From positions 1 through 58,710 of the forward strand of contig JBPOJA010000002.1 in the NCBI GenBank assembly GCA_052034085.1: a DNA stretch of 58,710 bases, read 5' to 3'. Positions 31,547 through 40,544 of this stretch are shown piece by piece. The translations under genes were made by a program, and so were the position numbers. The notes under the pieces were generated by a model. That model was given only the letters and a program-made list of their open reading frames with translations. It was not told where the DNA came from and did not search any database. The DNA comes from UBA1426 sp052034085. GTDB taxonomy: Bacteria > Bacillota > Clostridia > Peptostreptococcales > Anaerovoracaceae. The stretch's first letter is position 1. Each line of letters begins with the position of its first letter.

Positions 31547-32768
31547 TATATATCAACCTCCCGTTTACAAATGTTTGCAGGCATCTGCCCTTTAACCGCA
31601 TACCCGCATAGGGTGTGCTGCGGCCTTTTGTAAAGAATTTTTCCGGATTCACTTCGTATTCAGTATCCACATCGAAGACCGCCAGGTCGGCTGTCTTGCC
31701 TTCTTCAATCATACCTCTTTCAATTCCCAGTATTTCCGCCGGCGCTGCGCTCATTTTTCTTATGAGATCCACAGGAGCCAGCAGGCCTTTTTCCGCCAGC
31801 ATTGTGAATGACAGGGAAAACGACGTTTCCAGACCAATAAGCCCGAACCTGGATTCTTCAAAATTCCCTTCCTTTTCGGCAAAGGAATGGGGAGCATGGT
31901 CGGTGGCTATGGCATCTATGGTGCCGTCCCGCAACCCCTCAATAACCGCCTCTCTGTCTCTTGCCGTCCGCAGTGGGGGATTTACCTTGCCCCTTCCTCC
32001 GGTTCCTTTCAAAAACTCCTCTGTCAAGGTAAAATAGTGGGGGGCTGTTTCAGCTGTTATTTTCATGCCCTGGGCTTTCGCCTTCCTTATGGCATCAACA
32101 GCCTCTTTCGTGCTGATATGGCAGAAATGAAGATGCCCGCCTGCCTTTTCTGCCAGCCCTATGTCCCTTTTGACGGTAGCCACTTCCTCTTCGGCATGGG
32201 AAAACACGGGCAGATTATATTCTGCAGCGTGCTTCATCGCTTTCAGCATGAGTCTTTCATCTGCCACGCTTTTACCGTCATCGCTGATTGCGGCAATTCC
32301 CCTGCCGGCAATCCTGCGACAGAGGCTGTCCATGCTCACCAGCTCTTCAAAGTTCACAAGTGCTTTTCCCTCAAGTCCTCTGGTTATAGCGGAAACAACG
32401 AAAAGATTTACTCCGCAGCCTCTTTGCCCTTTCTCATCCACATAGGCTACTACAGCCTTATTGTCCAGTACAGGGCTTGTGTTGGGCATGCAGCAGACGG
32501 TGGTTACTCCTCCTGCCGCCGCCGCTTTTAAGCCTGTGAAAATATCTTCTTTATAGGTCTGCCCCGGATCCCTGAAATGAACGTGAAGATCAATGAGGCC
32601 GGGCACAACCCATTTTCCCCTTGCATCTATTATTTTTGTTTCCCCGGATTCCGCATTGATTTCTTTTTGTAATGCCGATATTTTTCCGTCCTCGATCTCT
32701 ATGTCAAGTATCTCATCAAGATTGTTCCCGGGGCTGATTACATGCCCGCCCTTGATACAGTATTTCAT
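31518..32768 (-). CDS. pyrC: Dihydroorotase
   Basis: Zinc amidohydrolase closing carbamoyl-aspartate to dihydroorotate; 416 residues, class I as in Bacillus. Metal motif DLHVHFRDPG near residue 60, second-shell FSHAEEE near 180 and HFCHIS near 205, and ATDHAPHS near 295. Lies 13 bases after pyrI and overlaps pyrF. Confidence 0.96.
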   Translation of the reverse strand: MKYCIKGGHVISPGNNLDEILDIEIEDGKISALQKEINAESGETKIIDARGKWVVPGLIDLHVHFRDPGQTYKEDIFTGLKAAAAGGVTTVCCMPNTSPVLDNKAVVAYVDEKGQRGCGVNLFVVSAITRGLEGKALVNFEELVSMDSLCRRIAGRGIAAISDDGKSVADERLMLKAMKHAAEYNLPVFSHAEEEVATVKRDIGLAEKAGGHLHFCHISTKEAVDAIRKAKAQGMKITAETAPHYFTLTEEFLKGTGGRGKVNPPLRTARDREAVIEGLRDGTIDAIATDHAPHSFAEKEGNFEESRFGLIGLETSFSLSFTMLAEKGLLAPVDLIRKMSAAPAEILGIERGMIEEGKTADLAVFDVDTEYEVNPEKFFTKGRSTPYAGMRLKGRCLQTFVNGRLIYNDGSFNRKD

Positions 32769-32781
32769 CGTCGCTTCTCCT

Positions 32782-33207
32782 TTATTTGAGGCTGACTATA
32801 TCATCGCAGTATTCGCATCTGTACTCCCTGTTTTCTTCATCCACCAGATGAAAAATATGGGGAGCGTTCTTTTCAACTGAAGTAACACACCTGGGATTTT
32901 TGCAGAAAATGATGTTGGTGACTGTTTTGGGTATTTCCAGCTTAATCTTTTCTTTAACCTTGTGATCTTCAATTATATTAACTGTTGCGTTGGGGTCGAT
33001 AAGGCCTAAATTCGCCAGGTCTATGTCTACTACATCCTTGATTTTAATTATATCCTTTTTGCCGTGCTTTTTGCTGTCCGCATTCATAATAAAGGCTATT
33101 GAATGATTTGAAATGTCTATGTCAAGATAGTTGAGTATTTTGGCGCCTAAGCCTGCTGTTATGTGGTCAATTACTATTCCTTTTTCAATGCTTTGTATTA
33201 CCAGCAT
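32782..33207 (-). CDS. pyrI: Aspartate carbamoyltransferase regulatory chain
   Basis: Allosteric subunit that lets ATP and CTP control the PyrB catalytic trimers; 141 residues. N-terminal nucleotide-binding part (about 1-95) and a C-terminal zinc ribbon with cysteines in CKNPRC and CEYC. Shares TAATG with pyrB. A pyrBI pair means classical E. coli-like ATCase, seen in a number of Clostridia but not in Bacillus. Confidence 0.96.
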   Translation of the reverse strand: MLVIQSIEKGIVIDHITAGLGAKILNYLDIDISNHSIAFIMNADSKKHGKKDIIKIKDVVDIDLANLGLIDPNATVNIIEDHKVKEKIKLEIPKTVTNIIFCKNPRCVTSVEKNAPHIFHLVDEENREYRCEYCDDIVSLK

Positions 33208-34157
33208 TATACTGCCCTCCTTTCATTTTCTTCCTCATCAAGCCCCAGAAGTTTGATTATCAGGGCCATGCGCACATACATCCCATATTTAACCTGTGCA
33301 AAATACATGGATCTTGGGTCTGAGTCCACCTGTGGCGAAATCTCATTTACACGGGGCAGGGGGTGAAGGACCATCATGTTTTCCCCCGCCCCCTTCATTT
33401 TATTTTCATCCAGAATATAGCTGTCTTTAAGCCTTACATAATCTTCTTCGTTGAAAAATCTTTCTTTCTGGACTCTGGTCATGTACAGTATGTCCAGTTT
33501 TCCTATTACATCCTCCAGAAGTCTGACTTCCTCGAAGCTGCAGGTTTCGCAGTTCTGAAGCTTCTTCCTGATATATGCGGGAATGACCAGTTCTTCCGGA
33601 GATATCAGGTAAAACCTGACTCCCCTGTAATGGTAAAGTGCATTAATCAGGGAATGCACAGTTCTTCCGAACTTCAGGTCGCCGCAGAAGCCGATTGTAA
33701 GATTATCAAAACTCCCTTTGGTACTGTAGATAGTCATAAGATCCGTCAAAGTCTGGGTGGGGTGGTGGTGGCCTCCGTCACCTGCGTTTATAAGCGGAAC
33801 AGGGGACACTCCGACCCCCACTTTTGGCGCACCTTCTTTCTGATGCCTTATGGCAATTATGTCAGAATAACATGCGACCGTCCTTATGGTATCTGCTATG
33901 CTTTCCCCTTTCATGGCTGAACTGGAATCCGCATCGGAAAACCCAATCACTCTGCCACCGAGCCTCAGCATTGCAGCTTCAAATGACAGCCTTGTTCTTG
34001 TGCTGGGCTCAAAAAAAAGTGTGGATAGAATTTTTCCTTCGCACACTTTTGTGTATTTCATCGGGTTCTCAATGATATCGGCGGCTAAGCGGAAGATTTC
34101 CTCCATCTCCTCCCTGGAAAAATCCTCCGGTTCAATTAAATTTCTTCCTTTTAACAA
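33207..34157 (-). CDS. pyrB: Aspartate carbamoyltransferase catalytic chain
   Basis: First committed step of pyrimidine synthesis. The carbamoyl-phosphate motif FFEPSTRTRLSFE lies near residue 50, and HPLPRVNEIS near 265 with GDGGHHHPTQTL near 125. A GTG at 34166 is in frame, but GGGAG sits eight bases before the TTG at 34157 (MLKGRNLIEPEDF), which agrees with the usual ATCase start; about 316 residues. First gene of pyrBICFKDE, directly behind an attenuator. Confidence 0.95.
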   Translation of the reverse strand: MLKGRNLIEPEDFSREEMEEIFRLAADIIENPMKYTKVCEGKILSTLFFEPSTRTRLSFEAAMLRLGGRVIGFSDADSSSAMKGESIADTIRTVACYSDIIAIRHQKEGAPKVGVGVSPVPLINAGDGGHHHPTQTLTDLMTIYSTKGSFDNLTIGFCGDLKFGRTVHSLINALYHYRGVRFYLISPEELVIPAYIRKKLQNCETCSFEEVRLLEDVIGKLDILYMTRVQKERFFNEEDYVRLKDSYILDENKMKGAGENMMVLHPLPRVNEISPQVDSDPRSMYFAQVKYGMYVRMALIIKLLGLDEEENERRAV

Positions 34158-34178
34158 ATTGACCACTCCCTTTCGGTA

Positions 34179-34205
34179 TAAAAAAAATCTCCCTTTCGGA
34201 AGATT
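34179..34205 (-). terminator. Attenuator before pyrB
   Basis: AATCTTCC / GGGAGATT stem (34198-34205 and 34186-34193) with a GAAA tetraloop and one G-T pair, followed on the minus strand by a run of T. It ends about 20 bases before the pyrB start and overlaps the stop codon of the leader peptide, so a ribosome on that stop would cover the stem. Confidence 0.8.
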
Positions 34206-34275
34206 AAATCAATAAAATAAATAAAGAATCTGCACAGAATTTTTTCGGATTTACTTTTTTCTTCTTCGCAGTCAT
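34204..34275 (-). CDS. pyr operon leader peptide
   Basis: A 23-residue frame, MTAKKKKVNPKKFCADSLFI-LLI, beginning at an ATG with AGGGG eight bases ahead, and ending in TAA inside the 5' arm of the attenuator. Its last eight codons (TCT TTA TTT ATT TTA TTG ATT TAA) are very U-rich. This is the design of the E. coli pyrBI leader: when UTP is low the polymerase pauses in the U tract, the ribosome catches up and blocks the hairpin. Function inferred from layout. Confidence 0.7.
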   Translation of the reverse strand: MTAKKKKVNPKKFCADSLFILLI

Positions 34276-34300
34276 TTCATTTACCCCTTTTTCGTAGTGA

Positions 34301-34329
34301 ATACTATCATCAAAAAATTTCCCTGTCAA
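34301..34329 (-). promoter_or_regulatory. Sigma-A promoter of the pyr operon
   Basis: Minus strand TTGACA (34324-34329), 17-base spacer, TAGTAT (34301-34306). It lies between the aroQ stop and the leader peptide and gives a transcript start near 34293, so the leader is about 135 bases long. Confidence 0.85.
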
Positions 34330-34351
34330 GCAGTAAATCCGCAAAGAAAAT

Positions 34352-34810
34352 CTATTTTTTTTCGTCGAAATACTGTCTCAGATAAGTTATGGCTGATGCA
34401 TAACTCCCGAAACCCTGACCTGCAATGGTTTTCATGCAGGCTTCCTCCGTGTACGAAAACCGTCGGTATGTCTCCCGGGTTTTTATGTTGCTCAAATGCA
34501 CTTCTACTGCGGGTACACCCACAGCTTTTAATGCATCCGGTATGGCTATACTGGTATGCGTATAAGCGGCAGGATTGATTATGATTCCATCATATTTGCC
34601 ACGCGCTTTCTGAATTTCATCGATAATTGCACCTTCATGGTTGCTCTGAAAACAGTAACATTGAAAATTATTGTTTTCGCAGACATGCTCAATGAATAAT
34701 ACAAGGTCCCGATAAGTGTCTCTGCCATATATTTCAGGTTCTCTGATTCCCAGCATGTTTATGTTCGGGCCGTTTATTATCAGAAGCTTTCTTTTCAAAC
34801 TTTTCGTCAT
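34352..34810 (-). CDS. aroQ: 3-dehydroquinate dehydratase, type II
   Basis: Third step of the shikimate pathway. Type II fold: INGPNINMLGIREPEIYG at the N-terminus, QSNHEGAIIDEIQKA near 55, and NPAAYTHTSIA and VEVHLSN in the second half with the catalytic tyrosine and histidine in place. Start taken at the ATG at 34810; ATG 34813 and an earlier TTG are alternatives. About 152 residues. Last gene of the aro operon. Confidence 0.95.
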   Translation of the reverse strand: MTKSLKRKLLIINGPNINMLGIREPEIYGRDTYRDLVLFIEHVCENNNFQCYCFQSNHEGAIIDEIQKARGKYDGIIINPAAYTHTSIAIPDALKAVGVPAVEVHLSNIKTRETYRRFSYTEEACMKTIAGQGFGSYASAITYLRQYFDEKK

Positions 34811-34825
34811 CATATCCTGCAATTC

Positions 34826-36043
34826 TTACACCCTTTCTCTTATTAATTTTACCACATCATGTATTCCGCCATTGGAAGAAATTCGCATGTCCGCAAAAGA
34901 TTCATATAAATGCTTGCGTTCTCTATATAATCGCATCAATTCATCCGGATTTTTTGATAAAGGGCGGCCATCCAGGGGTAAAAGGTGCAGGTCACGCTCA
35001 AGCAGAACAATGAGTCCGTTTTGTTTAAGTCTGAAATAATTTGTGGGATCTTTGACGATGCCGCCCCCGGTTGCAATTACAAGATTGCTTTCCTTTCCAA
35101 GTTTCTGTGCCTGTTCAACTTCCATCTGTCTGAAAACCTCTTCACCTTTATTTTTAAAAATGTCGGGAATGGACATGCCCGCAACCTTCTCAATGGTTTC
35201 GTCCGTGTCCACAAATTCTCTCCCCAGCTCCCTGGCAAGCTGACGGCCAACTGTTGTTTTCCCGCTGCCCGGCATCCCTATGAGAACAATATTCATTACA
35301 TCTTTCATTATCTGCCTGCTTACATCTCCGATTAGCTCGTCCGGCAGCGCCATGTCCATAAACAGTTCTGCCGCTCTTTTTGCCTGGGCAACAAGCATGG
35401 TAAGCCCCGTATTGCAGAGTATACCAAGTTGCCGCGCCTGCATGGCAAGCCTGGTATTAATGGGATTGTATGTGACATCGAGCACAGCATTACATTCCGG
35501 GAAATCCTGCAGGTTTAAGGGTGCCGCATCTGTTTCGGGATACATACCCACAGGAGTGGTATTGACAATGATATCAGCATCGGCATGGAGATAAAGGTTC
35601 CCGTAATTGTTCTCTCCGCTTCGTGAAATAACCAGGGGGAACCCCCCCCTGTCGGAAATCACGCTACAGGCCGTCAGGGATGTCCCCCCGCTGCCTAAAA
35701 CCAGCACTTTCTTCTGGGCAAAATCTATGCTTGCTTCATCCGCCATTGCACAAAACCCATTGTAGTCCGTATTATCACCAAAAACAGTTCCGTTTACTCT
35801 CCTGACCAGAGTGTTGACGCTGCCGATGCGCCTTGCTCTTTCGGACAATTCATCACAATACGGAATTACAGCCTTTTTATAGGGAATCGTGACATTCAGT
35901 CCCTGCCAGTCTCCGTTGCACAGGTAGTTGTCAAGCTCATCGGGCGACAGAGGAATCAGATCGTAACTATACAGCCCGAAGTTTTCGTGAATCAATTTGC
36001 TGTAGCTGTGTGTCAGCTTTTCTCCAATAAGTCCATAGCCCAT
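34826..36043 (-). CDS. Fusion of shikimate dehydrogenase and shikimate kinase
   Basis: 405 residues from the ATG at 36043 (MGYGLIGEKLTHSYS), with GGAG seven bases ahead; an upstream extension overlaps pheA and is not coding. Residues 1-249 are AroE: GLNVTIPYKKA with the catalytic lysine, GDNTDYNGF, and the NADP loop VLGSGGTSLTA. Residues 250-405 are AroK: P-loop GMPGSGKTTVG, DTDETIE, ATGGGIV and LDGRPLS. Steps four and five of the shikimate pathway thus sit in one chain. No clear ribosome site precedes the AroK part, so the fusion is likely the only product. Follows pheA by one base. Confidence 0.94.
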   Translation of the reverse strand: MGYGLIGEKLTHSYSKLIHENFGLYSYDLIPLSPDELDNYLCNGDWQGLNVTIPYKKAVIPYCDELSERARRIGSVNTLVRRVNGTVFGDNTDYNGFCAMADEASIDFAQKKVLVLGSGGTSLTACSVISDRGGFPLVISRSGENNYGNLYLHADADIIVNTTPVGMYPETDAAPLNLQDFPECNAVLDVTYNPINTRLAMQARQLGILCNTGLTMLVAQAKRAAELFMDMALPDELIGDVSRQIMKDVMNIVLIGMPGSGKTTVGRQLARELGREFVDTDETIEKVAGMSIPDIFKNKGEEVFRQMEVEQAQKLGKESNLVIATGGGIVKDPTNYFRLKQNGLIVLLERDLHLLPLDGRPLSKNPDELMRLYRERKHLYESFADMRISSNGGIHDVVKLIRERV

Positions 36044-36044
36044 A

Positions 36045-37187
36045 TCAATACTCCGAATAAGCACCCAGAAATACGAAAGGGTCGCATGTTCCCTGTAGGT
36101 CACCTATAAATCTTAATACTTCCGGCGCATATATGCTGGCATCTATATCAAAATAAAACATAAAGGCAAAATCAGTACCTGCAATGGGCCTGCTTTCTAT
36201 CTTACATAAGTTCAACCCCAAAGATGCAAATTTGGCAAGAGTCTGATACAAAGATCCCGGCGTATGGGAAATTGCCATCATTAAGCTGATTTTATGAGCT
36301 CCCGGATATATCTCAAGATTCTTCGATATGCAAATAAAACGTGTATAGTTGTCTGTGCTGTCCTGTATATCGTGTTCAAGAAAAGAAAGACCGTACAGTC
36401 CTGCACATACTCCCGAAGAAATCGCAGCTACATCATTTCTCTCGCTTTCGGCAACCAATTTTGCAGCTGTTGCTGTATTTTCGCAGGTTACGAACCGGAT
36501 CTGTTCATGAGCATTTACGAAGCCGCTGCACTGGCCCAGAGCCTGATCGTGTGTATAAACCTCTTTGATATCGGACATCTTTGTACCTTCTTTAGCAAGA
36601 AGCGAGTGACTGATTTTCAGCTTGCTGCTACGCACTATGTGGAATTTATGCTTTTTCATCAGATCATACACTTCGTTCACCGATCCGTACAGGCTGTTTT
36701 CAATGGGAAGGATGCCATATTTGCACAATCCCTTGTCGACGGCATTGAACACAGCTTCGAAACTGTGAAAATACATAATACTGGGCAAGGCAAACATCTT
36801 GTCACAAGCCTGCTGAGAATAGGACCCCTCCACACCCTGACATGCAACAACCGCTTTCTGTGGAAACAGGGAAGGAGTGTTTTCCATAGCTTTCAGGATT
36901 TCCTGTTCCAGCGATGTGGCTTTTGACAGGGTTTTTGACTGAAGTGAACGGGACAGGTCAAACAGGGTGCTGAAAAACACTTTCGTATAAATGGCAAGTT
37001 CGTCTCCATTTTTCTCAATCATCCGCTCAATAATTTCGCGTTCCCGCTCACTATTCAGAACAGGGAGACCTTGAGCTTTCTTATATTCTGCAACAGCAGC
37101 AACGATGTTCATGCGCTCTTTAAACAGCACAGCCATTTCATCATCTATGCTATCAATCTGCTTTCTCAAATCCACAAGATTCTTCAT
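36045..37187 (-). CDS. pheA: Chorismate mutase / prephenate dehydratase
   Basis: Bifunctional enzyme of phenylalanine synthesis. Residues about 1-90 are an AroQ-type chorismate mutase (LRKQIDSIDDEMAVLFKERM). Residues about 110-285 are the dehydratase with ACQGVEGSYSQQACDKMF and the catalytic NYTRFI. A C-terminal ACT domain (about 295-380, SLYQTLAKFASLGLNLCKIESRP) should give feedback by phenylalanine. The gene begins ATGATG; GGAGG favours the second ATG (37187). Overlaps aroC. Confidence 0.95.
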   Translation of the reverse strand: MKNLVDLRKQIDSIDDEMAVLFKERMNIVAAVAEYKKAQGLPVLNSEREREIIERMIEKNGDELAIYTKVFFSTLFDLSRSLQSKTLSKATSLEQEILKAMENTPSLFPQKAVVACQGVEGSYSQQACDKMFALPSIMYFHSFEAVFNAVDKGLCKYGILPIENSLYGSVNEVYDLMKKHKFHIVRSSKLKISHSLLAKEGTKMSDIKEVYTHDQALGQCSGFVNAHEQIRFVTCENTATAAKLVAESERNDVAAISSGVCAGLYGLSFLEHDIQDSTDNYTRFICISKNLEIYPGAHKISLMMAISHTPGSLYQTLAKFASLGLNLCKIESRPIAGTDFAFMFYFDIDASIYAPEVLRFIGDLQGTCDPFVFLGAYSEY

Positions 37188-38269
37188 CATTTGCCTCCTG
37201 ATATCAAGTCATACAGCACAATTGCGGCTGCGGCTTCTACGCAAGGGACTGCCCTGGGAACGACACAGGGGTCATGGCGGCCCTTAACCTGTATTTGTTC
37301 CGGCTTTCCCGTCACAAGGTTCACTGATTCCTGCTCTGTACCTATGGATGAAGTAGGCTTAAATGCCACCCTGAACACAAGCGGCATGCCGGTAGCTTGA
37401 CCGCCTAAAATCCCACCGCTGTGATTCGTCCTTGTCCGGACTCTTTCTCCATCAAAGTAAAACTCGTCATTGTTCATACTTCCTGTGGACATCGTAGCGG
37501 CAAAACCGTCTCCAAACTCTATGCCTTTTACGGCGGGAATGCCGAACACAGCTGCGGCAATCATATTTTCAAGCCCGTTAAATATCGGTTCTCCCAATCC
37601 CGCCGGCAAGCCCAGGACACAGCATTCAATGATTCCGCCCACAGAATCGTTTTTAGCGGATGCCTCCAGAATATGGGTTTCCATCAATTTCCCCGCACCT
37701 GCATCTACGACAGGAAAATCAGACTCCTGGACGGCTCTCAACTGATCCGGTGTTGTATGCAGGGGATCCAGAGGAGCATCTTTTATGGATCCGATAGAGT
37801 AAATATGAGCTCCAAGATGTATACCTTCCCTTTCAAGCAGCTGCATGCACAAAGCTCCGGCAAAAACAAGGGGTGCTGTAAGCCGTCCCGAATAGTGTCC
37901 ACCGCCTCGGAAATCGTTGGTTCCTCCTGTTTTTATATATGCTGTAAAGTCCGAATGACCCGGCCTTGGCACATAGCGGAAAGCATCGTAATCCTGTGAA
38001 CGGGTATCCCTGTTATAGAAAACTGCACAAAGGGGGGCTCCGCAGGTTTTGCCTTCGAAAAGGCCTGACAGGATCTCGGGAATATCGGGCTCTTTCCTTG
38101 GAGTAGCTGTTGCCCTTTGTCCCGGCATTCTTCGTCTGAGCTGCGTCAGAATAAAATCCATATCCGGCTCTATGCCGGCAGGCAGGCCGTCAATCACAAC
38201 TCCTATGGCTTCGGAATGGGACTGGCCGAATATATGAATGCGAATATTTCTTCCCAGGCTAGAGGACAT
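37187..38269 (-). CDS. aroC: Chorismate synthase
   Basis: FMN-dependent last step of the shikimate pathway. From the ATG at 38269 (MSSSLGRNIRIHIFGQSHSE) with GGAGGTG ahead it has 360 residues, the usual length; the longer frame upstream is within aroA. Conserved stretches: GQSHSEAIGVVIDG, RRMPGQ, RPGHSDF and GGIIECCVLGLPAGLGEP. Overlaps aroA by 11 bases. Confidence 0.96.
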   Translation of the reverse strand: MSSSLGRNIRIHIFGQSHSEAIGVVIDGLPAGIEPDMDFILTQLRRRMPGQRATATPRKEPDIPEILSGLFEGKTCGAPLCAVFYNRDTRSQDYDAFRYVPRPGHSDFTAYIKTGGTNDFRGGGHYSGRLTAPLVFAGALCMQLLEREGIHLGAHIYSIGSIKDAPLDPLHTTPDQLRAVQESDFPVVDAGAGKLMETHILEASAKNDSVGGIIECCVLGLPAGLGEPIFNGLENMIAAAVFGIPAVKGIEFGDGFAATMSTGSMNNDEFYFDGERVRTRTNHSGGILGGQATGMPLVFRVAFKPTSSIGTEQESVNLVTGKPEQIQVKGRHDPCVVPRAVPCVEAAAAIVLYDLISGGK

Positions 38270-39404
38270 GTATTTCACCTCCCAGTTGTGTATAGTGCTG
38301 AAAAAACTCAGGATAAGATTTTGAAACCGCCTGTGCGCCCAAAATGCTGACAGATGCCTTGCATATAGTAGCTGCAATACTTGCGGCCATAGCGATACGG
38401 TGGTCGCCTTCACAGTCCACCTTCCCTCCGGATAAACTGCCGGTGCCTGTTACTGCCAGATCATCGCCTGAAACCTCAATCAGCCCCCCCAGGTCTCTTA
38501 TCATATTGGTAACAGACGCAATTCTGTCGCTTTCCTTGTGGCGCAGCCTGCCGCAGTTTCTGATGAAAGTGGTTTTTCCACCGGTTCCGGCTGCCATTAC
38601 AGCCAAGATGGGGACCAGGTCAGGAATATGACGGACATCTATATCTGTTTCTTCCAGCTCGATAATGGAAGCAATCTCCCGGTCTTTCTGCAATGATATG
38701 TCTGAAAGTCCAAGCACTCTGACTTGAGATCCCAAAGCAGTGGCAACAAGCCAGAATGCCGCATTGCTCCAGTCCCCTTCGACAAAAAATTCTGCGGGTG
38801 CAAGATACTCCTGTTCTCCCGGAATCTGCCATCCTTCTTTTGTTTTTATTATTTCTACGCCAAACTTCTTCTGACAGTCTAAAGTCATATCCACATAGCC
38901 TGCGCTCTCAAGTTCGGTGGTCAGTATAAGCTCGCTGTCTCCTGCCAGCAGGGGAAGGGCCAGGAGGAGTCCGCTTACATACTGGGAACTGATATTGCCG
39001 GGAATTGAATAACAACCGCTTGTAAGTTTTCCCGACAGGCTGAAAGGCAGCATCCTGCGGGAAAATCGTGCGCCATGAAGCTCCAAAAGACTTAAAAGCG
39101 GCTCCATAGGGCGCCGGGGCAGCCGCCCCTCACCCGTAAAAGTGACCGGAAGACCCAGGGCGGCTGCCGGCGGCACCAGCAAACGCAGGGTGGTGCCGCT
39201 CTCACGGCAATCGGCCGTGCCGGCGCCCCTGAAAATTTCCACTGCCTGTTTAGTAGCCAGCAGATCCTCAGACGGCCTTTCCAATTGTATCAGTTCCGGT
39301 TCACCAGCCAGAGCCGCACATATCATAGCCCTGTGAGCATGAGACTTGCTCTGAATCGCATGAACTTTTCCACGCAGTTTTTTTGGCTGAATTATTATAT
39401 CCAT
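38259..39404 (-). CDS. aroA: 3-phosphoshikimate 1-carboxyvinyltransferase (EPSP synthase)
   Basis: Adds enolpyruvate to shikimate 3-phosphate. 381 residues, a little shorter than the common 420-440. Visible: KSHAHRAMICAALAG near residue 20, TTLRLLVPPAAALG near 65 (the usual SGTxxR region reads ESGTTLR), and RHKESDRIASV near 305. The PEP-binding loop and the KESDR motif are intact. Follows aroB by 9 bases. Confidence 0.95.
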   Translation of the reverse strand: MDIIIQPKKLRGKVHAIQSKSHAHRAMICAALAGEPELIQLERPSEDLLATKQAVEIFRGAGTADCRESGTTLRLLVPPAAALGLPVTFTGEGRLPRRPMEPLLSLLELHGARFSRRMLPFSLSGKLTSGCYSIPGNISSQYVSGLLLALPLLAGDSELILTTELESAGYVDMTLDCQKKFGVEIIKTKEGWQIPGEQEYLAPAEFFVEGDWSNAAFWLVATALGSQVRVLGLSDISLQKDREIASIIELEETDIDVRHIPDLVPILAVMAAGTGGKTTFIRNCGRLRHKESDRIASVTNMIRDLGGLIEVSGDDLAVTGTGSLSGGKVDCEGDHRIAMAASIAATICKASVSILGAQAVSKSYPEFFQHYTQLGGEIHVL

Positions 39405-39413
39405 GTTTACCTT

Positions 39414-40544
39414 TTATCTGCCCCTAATTCCCTTTTTCAGAAAGACCCTGGCTTCTTCCAATGACATTTTTACCGGTTCGCAATGCCCGATACGTCTGGG
39501 GAGTACCAGAGTAATGCGGTCACCTCTTTTTTTCTTATCCGCACCCATTGCCTCAAGCAGGGTTTCCTGCTGCAGAAAACCATTTGCCGAAATATTGAAG
39601 TCAAATGCAAGAGAATCAAGCCCATGCACTTCCAGCACAGACTGCAGTTCTCTAAGTGTACCCGCTTCTGCAAAACCTTCCTTTTCTGCGGCTCTGGTTG
39701 CAACTATCATACCATAAGCCACCGCCTGACCGTGACGGATTCTATATCCGCTTGTCAGTTCCAGGGCATGAGCCACAGTATGGCCAAAGTTCAATAAAGC
39801 CCGTTTTCCCTGTTCCCTTTCATCTTCCCGGACTATATCCGCCTTAAAAGCGATGCACCGACTGATTATTTCTGATTCGTTATCTGAACCGGGGAACATA
39901 GGTTGACGCAACAATCCAAACAATTGCAAGTCTCCTATTACTCCGCACTTAACAGCTTCCGCTATACCTTCCGCATATATCTCCGCCGGCAGGGTATTCA
40001 GAGTGTCCCTGTCACATATTACAGACACAGGCTGCCAGAATGCTCCGGCCAGATTTTTCCCCTTGCTTAAATTCACTGCTGTCTTTCCGCCAACAGATGA
40101 GTCAACGGCAGCCAGTAAAGTTGTGGGCACCTGCACAAAGTTTATGCCCCGAAGATATGATGCCGCCGCAAATCCGGCCAGGTCGCCGGTCACGCCTCCG
40201 CCCAGGGCAAGAACAGCATCGCTCCTGTCCAGCTCCTGCTCCGCCAGAAATTCAAGTATTCGTCCAAGCGTATCCAGGGTTTTACTTTCTTCTCCCGGTG
40301 TAAAAGAAAACATCGACACAGCATGCCCCCCTGCAGACAGTGAAGCTTCAACGGCAGATCCGTATAAAGCCGCCACTGTATTATCCGCAACAATGGCGAT
40401 TTTACATCCCTGCAAGGAAGCGGGCAATAATTGATCCAGGGATGAAAGAAGGCCGGAGCCGATGATAACGGGATAGGGCGGATCTGTGCATACCATTTGC
40501 CTGGTAACTTTGTCCTTTCCTCCGGATGTAATCGCATTTGTCAT
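39414..40544 (-). CDS. aroB: 3-dehydroquinate synthase
   Basis: Second step of the shikimate pathway, NAD- and metal-dependent. 376 residues; slightly long at the N-terminus. Motifs: GEESKTLDTLGRILEFL, LALGGGVTGDLAGFAAASYLRG with the NAD loop, DSSVGGKTAVN, and metal ligands in EAVKCGVI, NFGHTVAHALE and RHGQAVAYGM. Starts inside the tyrA stop (ATGA). Confidence 0.96.
   Translation of the reverse strand: MTNAITSGGKDKVTRQMVCTDPPYPVIIGSGLLSSLDQLLPASLQGCKIAIVADNTVAALYGSAVEASLSAGGHAVSMFSFTPGEESKTLDTLGRILEFLAEQELDRSDAVLALGGGVTGDLAGFAAASYLRGINFVQVPTTLLAAVDSSVGGKTAVNLSKGKNLAGAFWQPVSVICDRDTLNTLPAEIYAEGIAEAVKCGVIGDLQLFGLLRQPMFPGSDNESEIISRCIAFKADIVREDEREQGKRALLNFGHTVAHALELTSGYRIRHGQAVAYGMIVATRAAEKEGFAEAGTLRELQSVLEVHGLDSLAFDFNISANGFLQQETLLEAMGADKKKRGDRITLVLPRRIGHCEPVKMSLEEARVFLKKGIRGR

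Noticed and set aside
34158..34351. PyrR-binding attenuator before pyrB
   Set aside because: No sequence like the conserved PyrR anti-antiterminator loop was found; the U-rich leader peptide explains the layout better.
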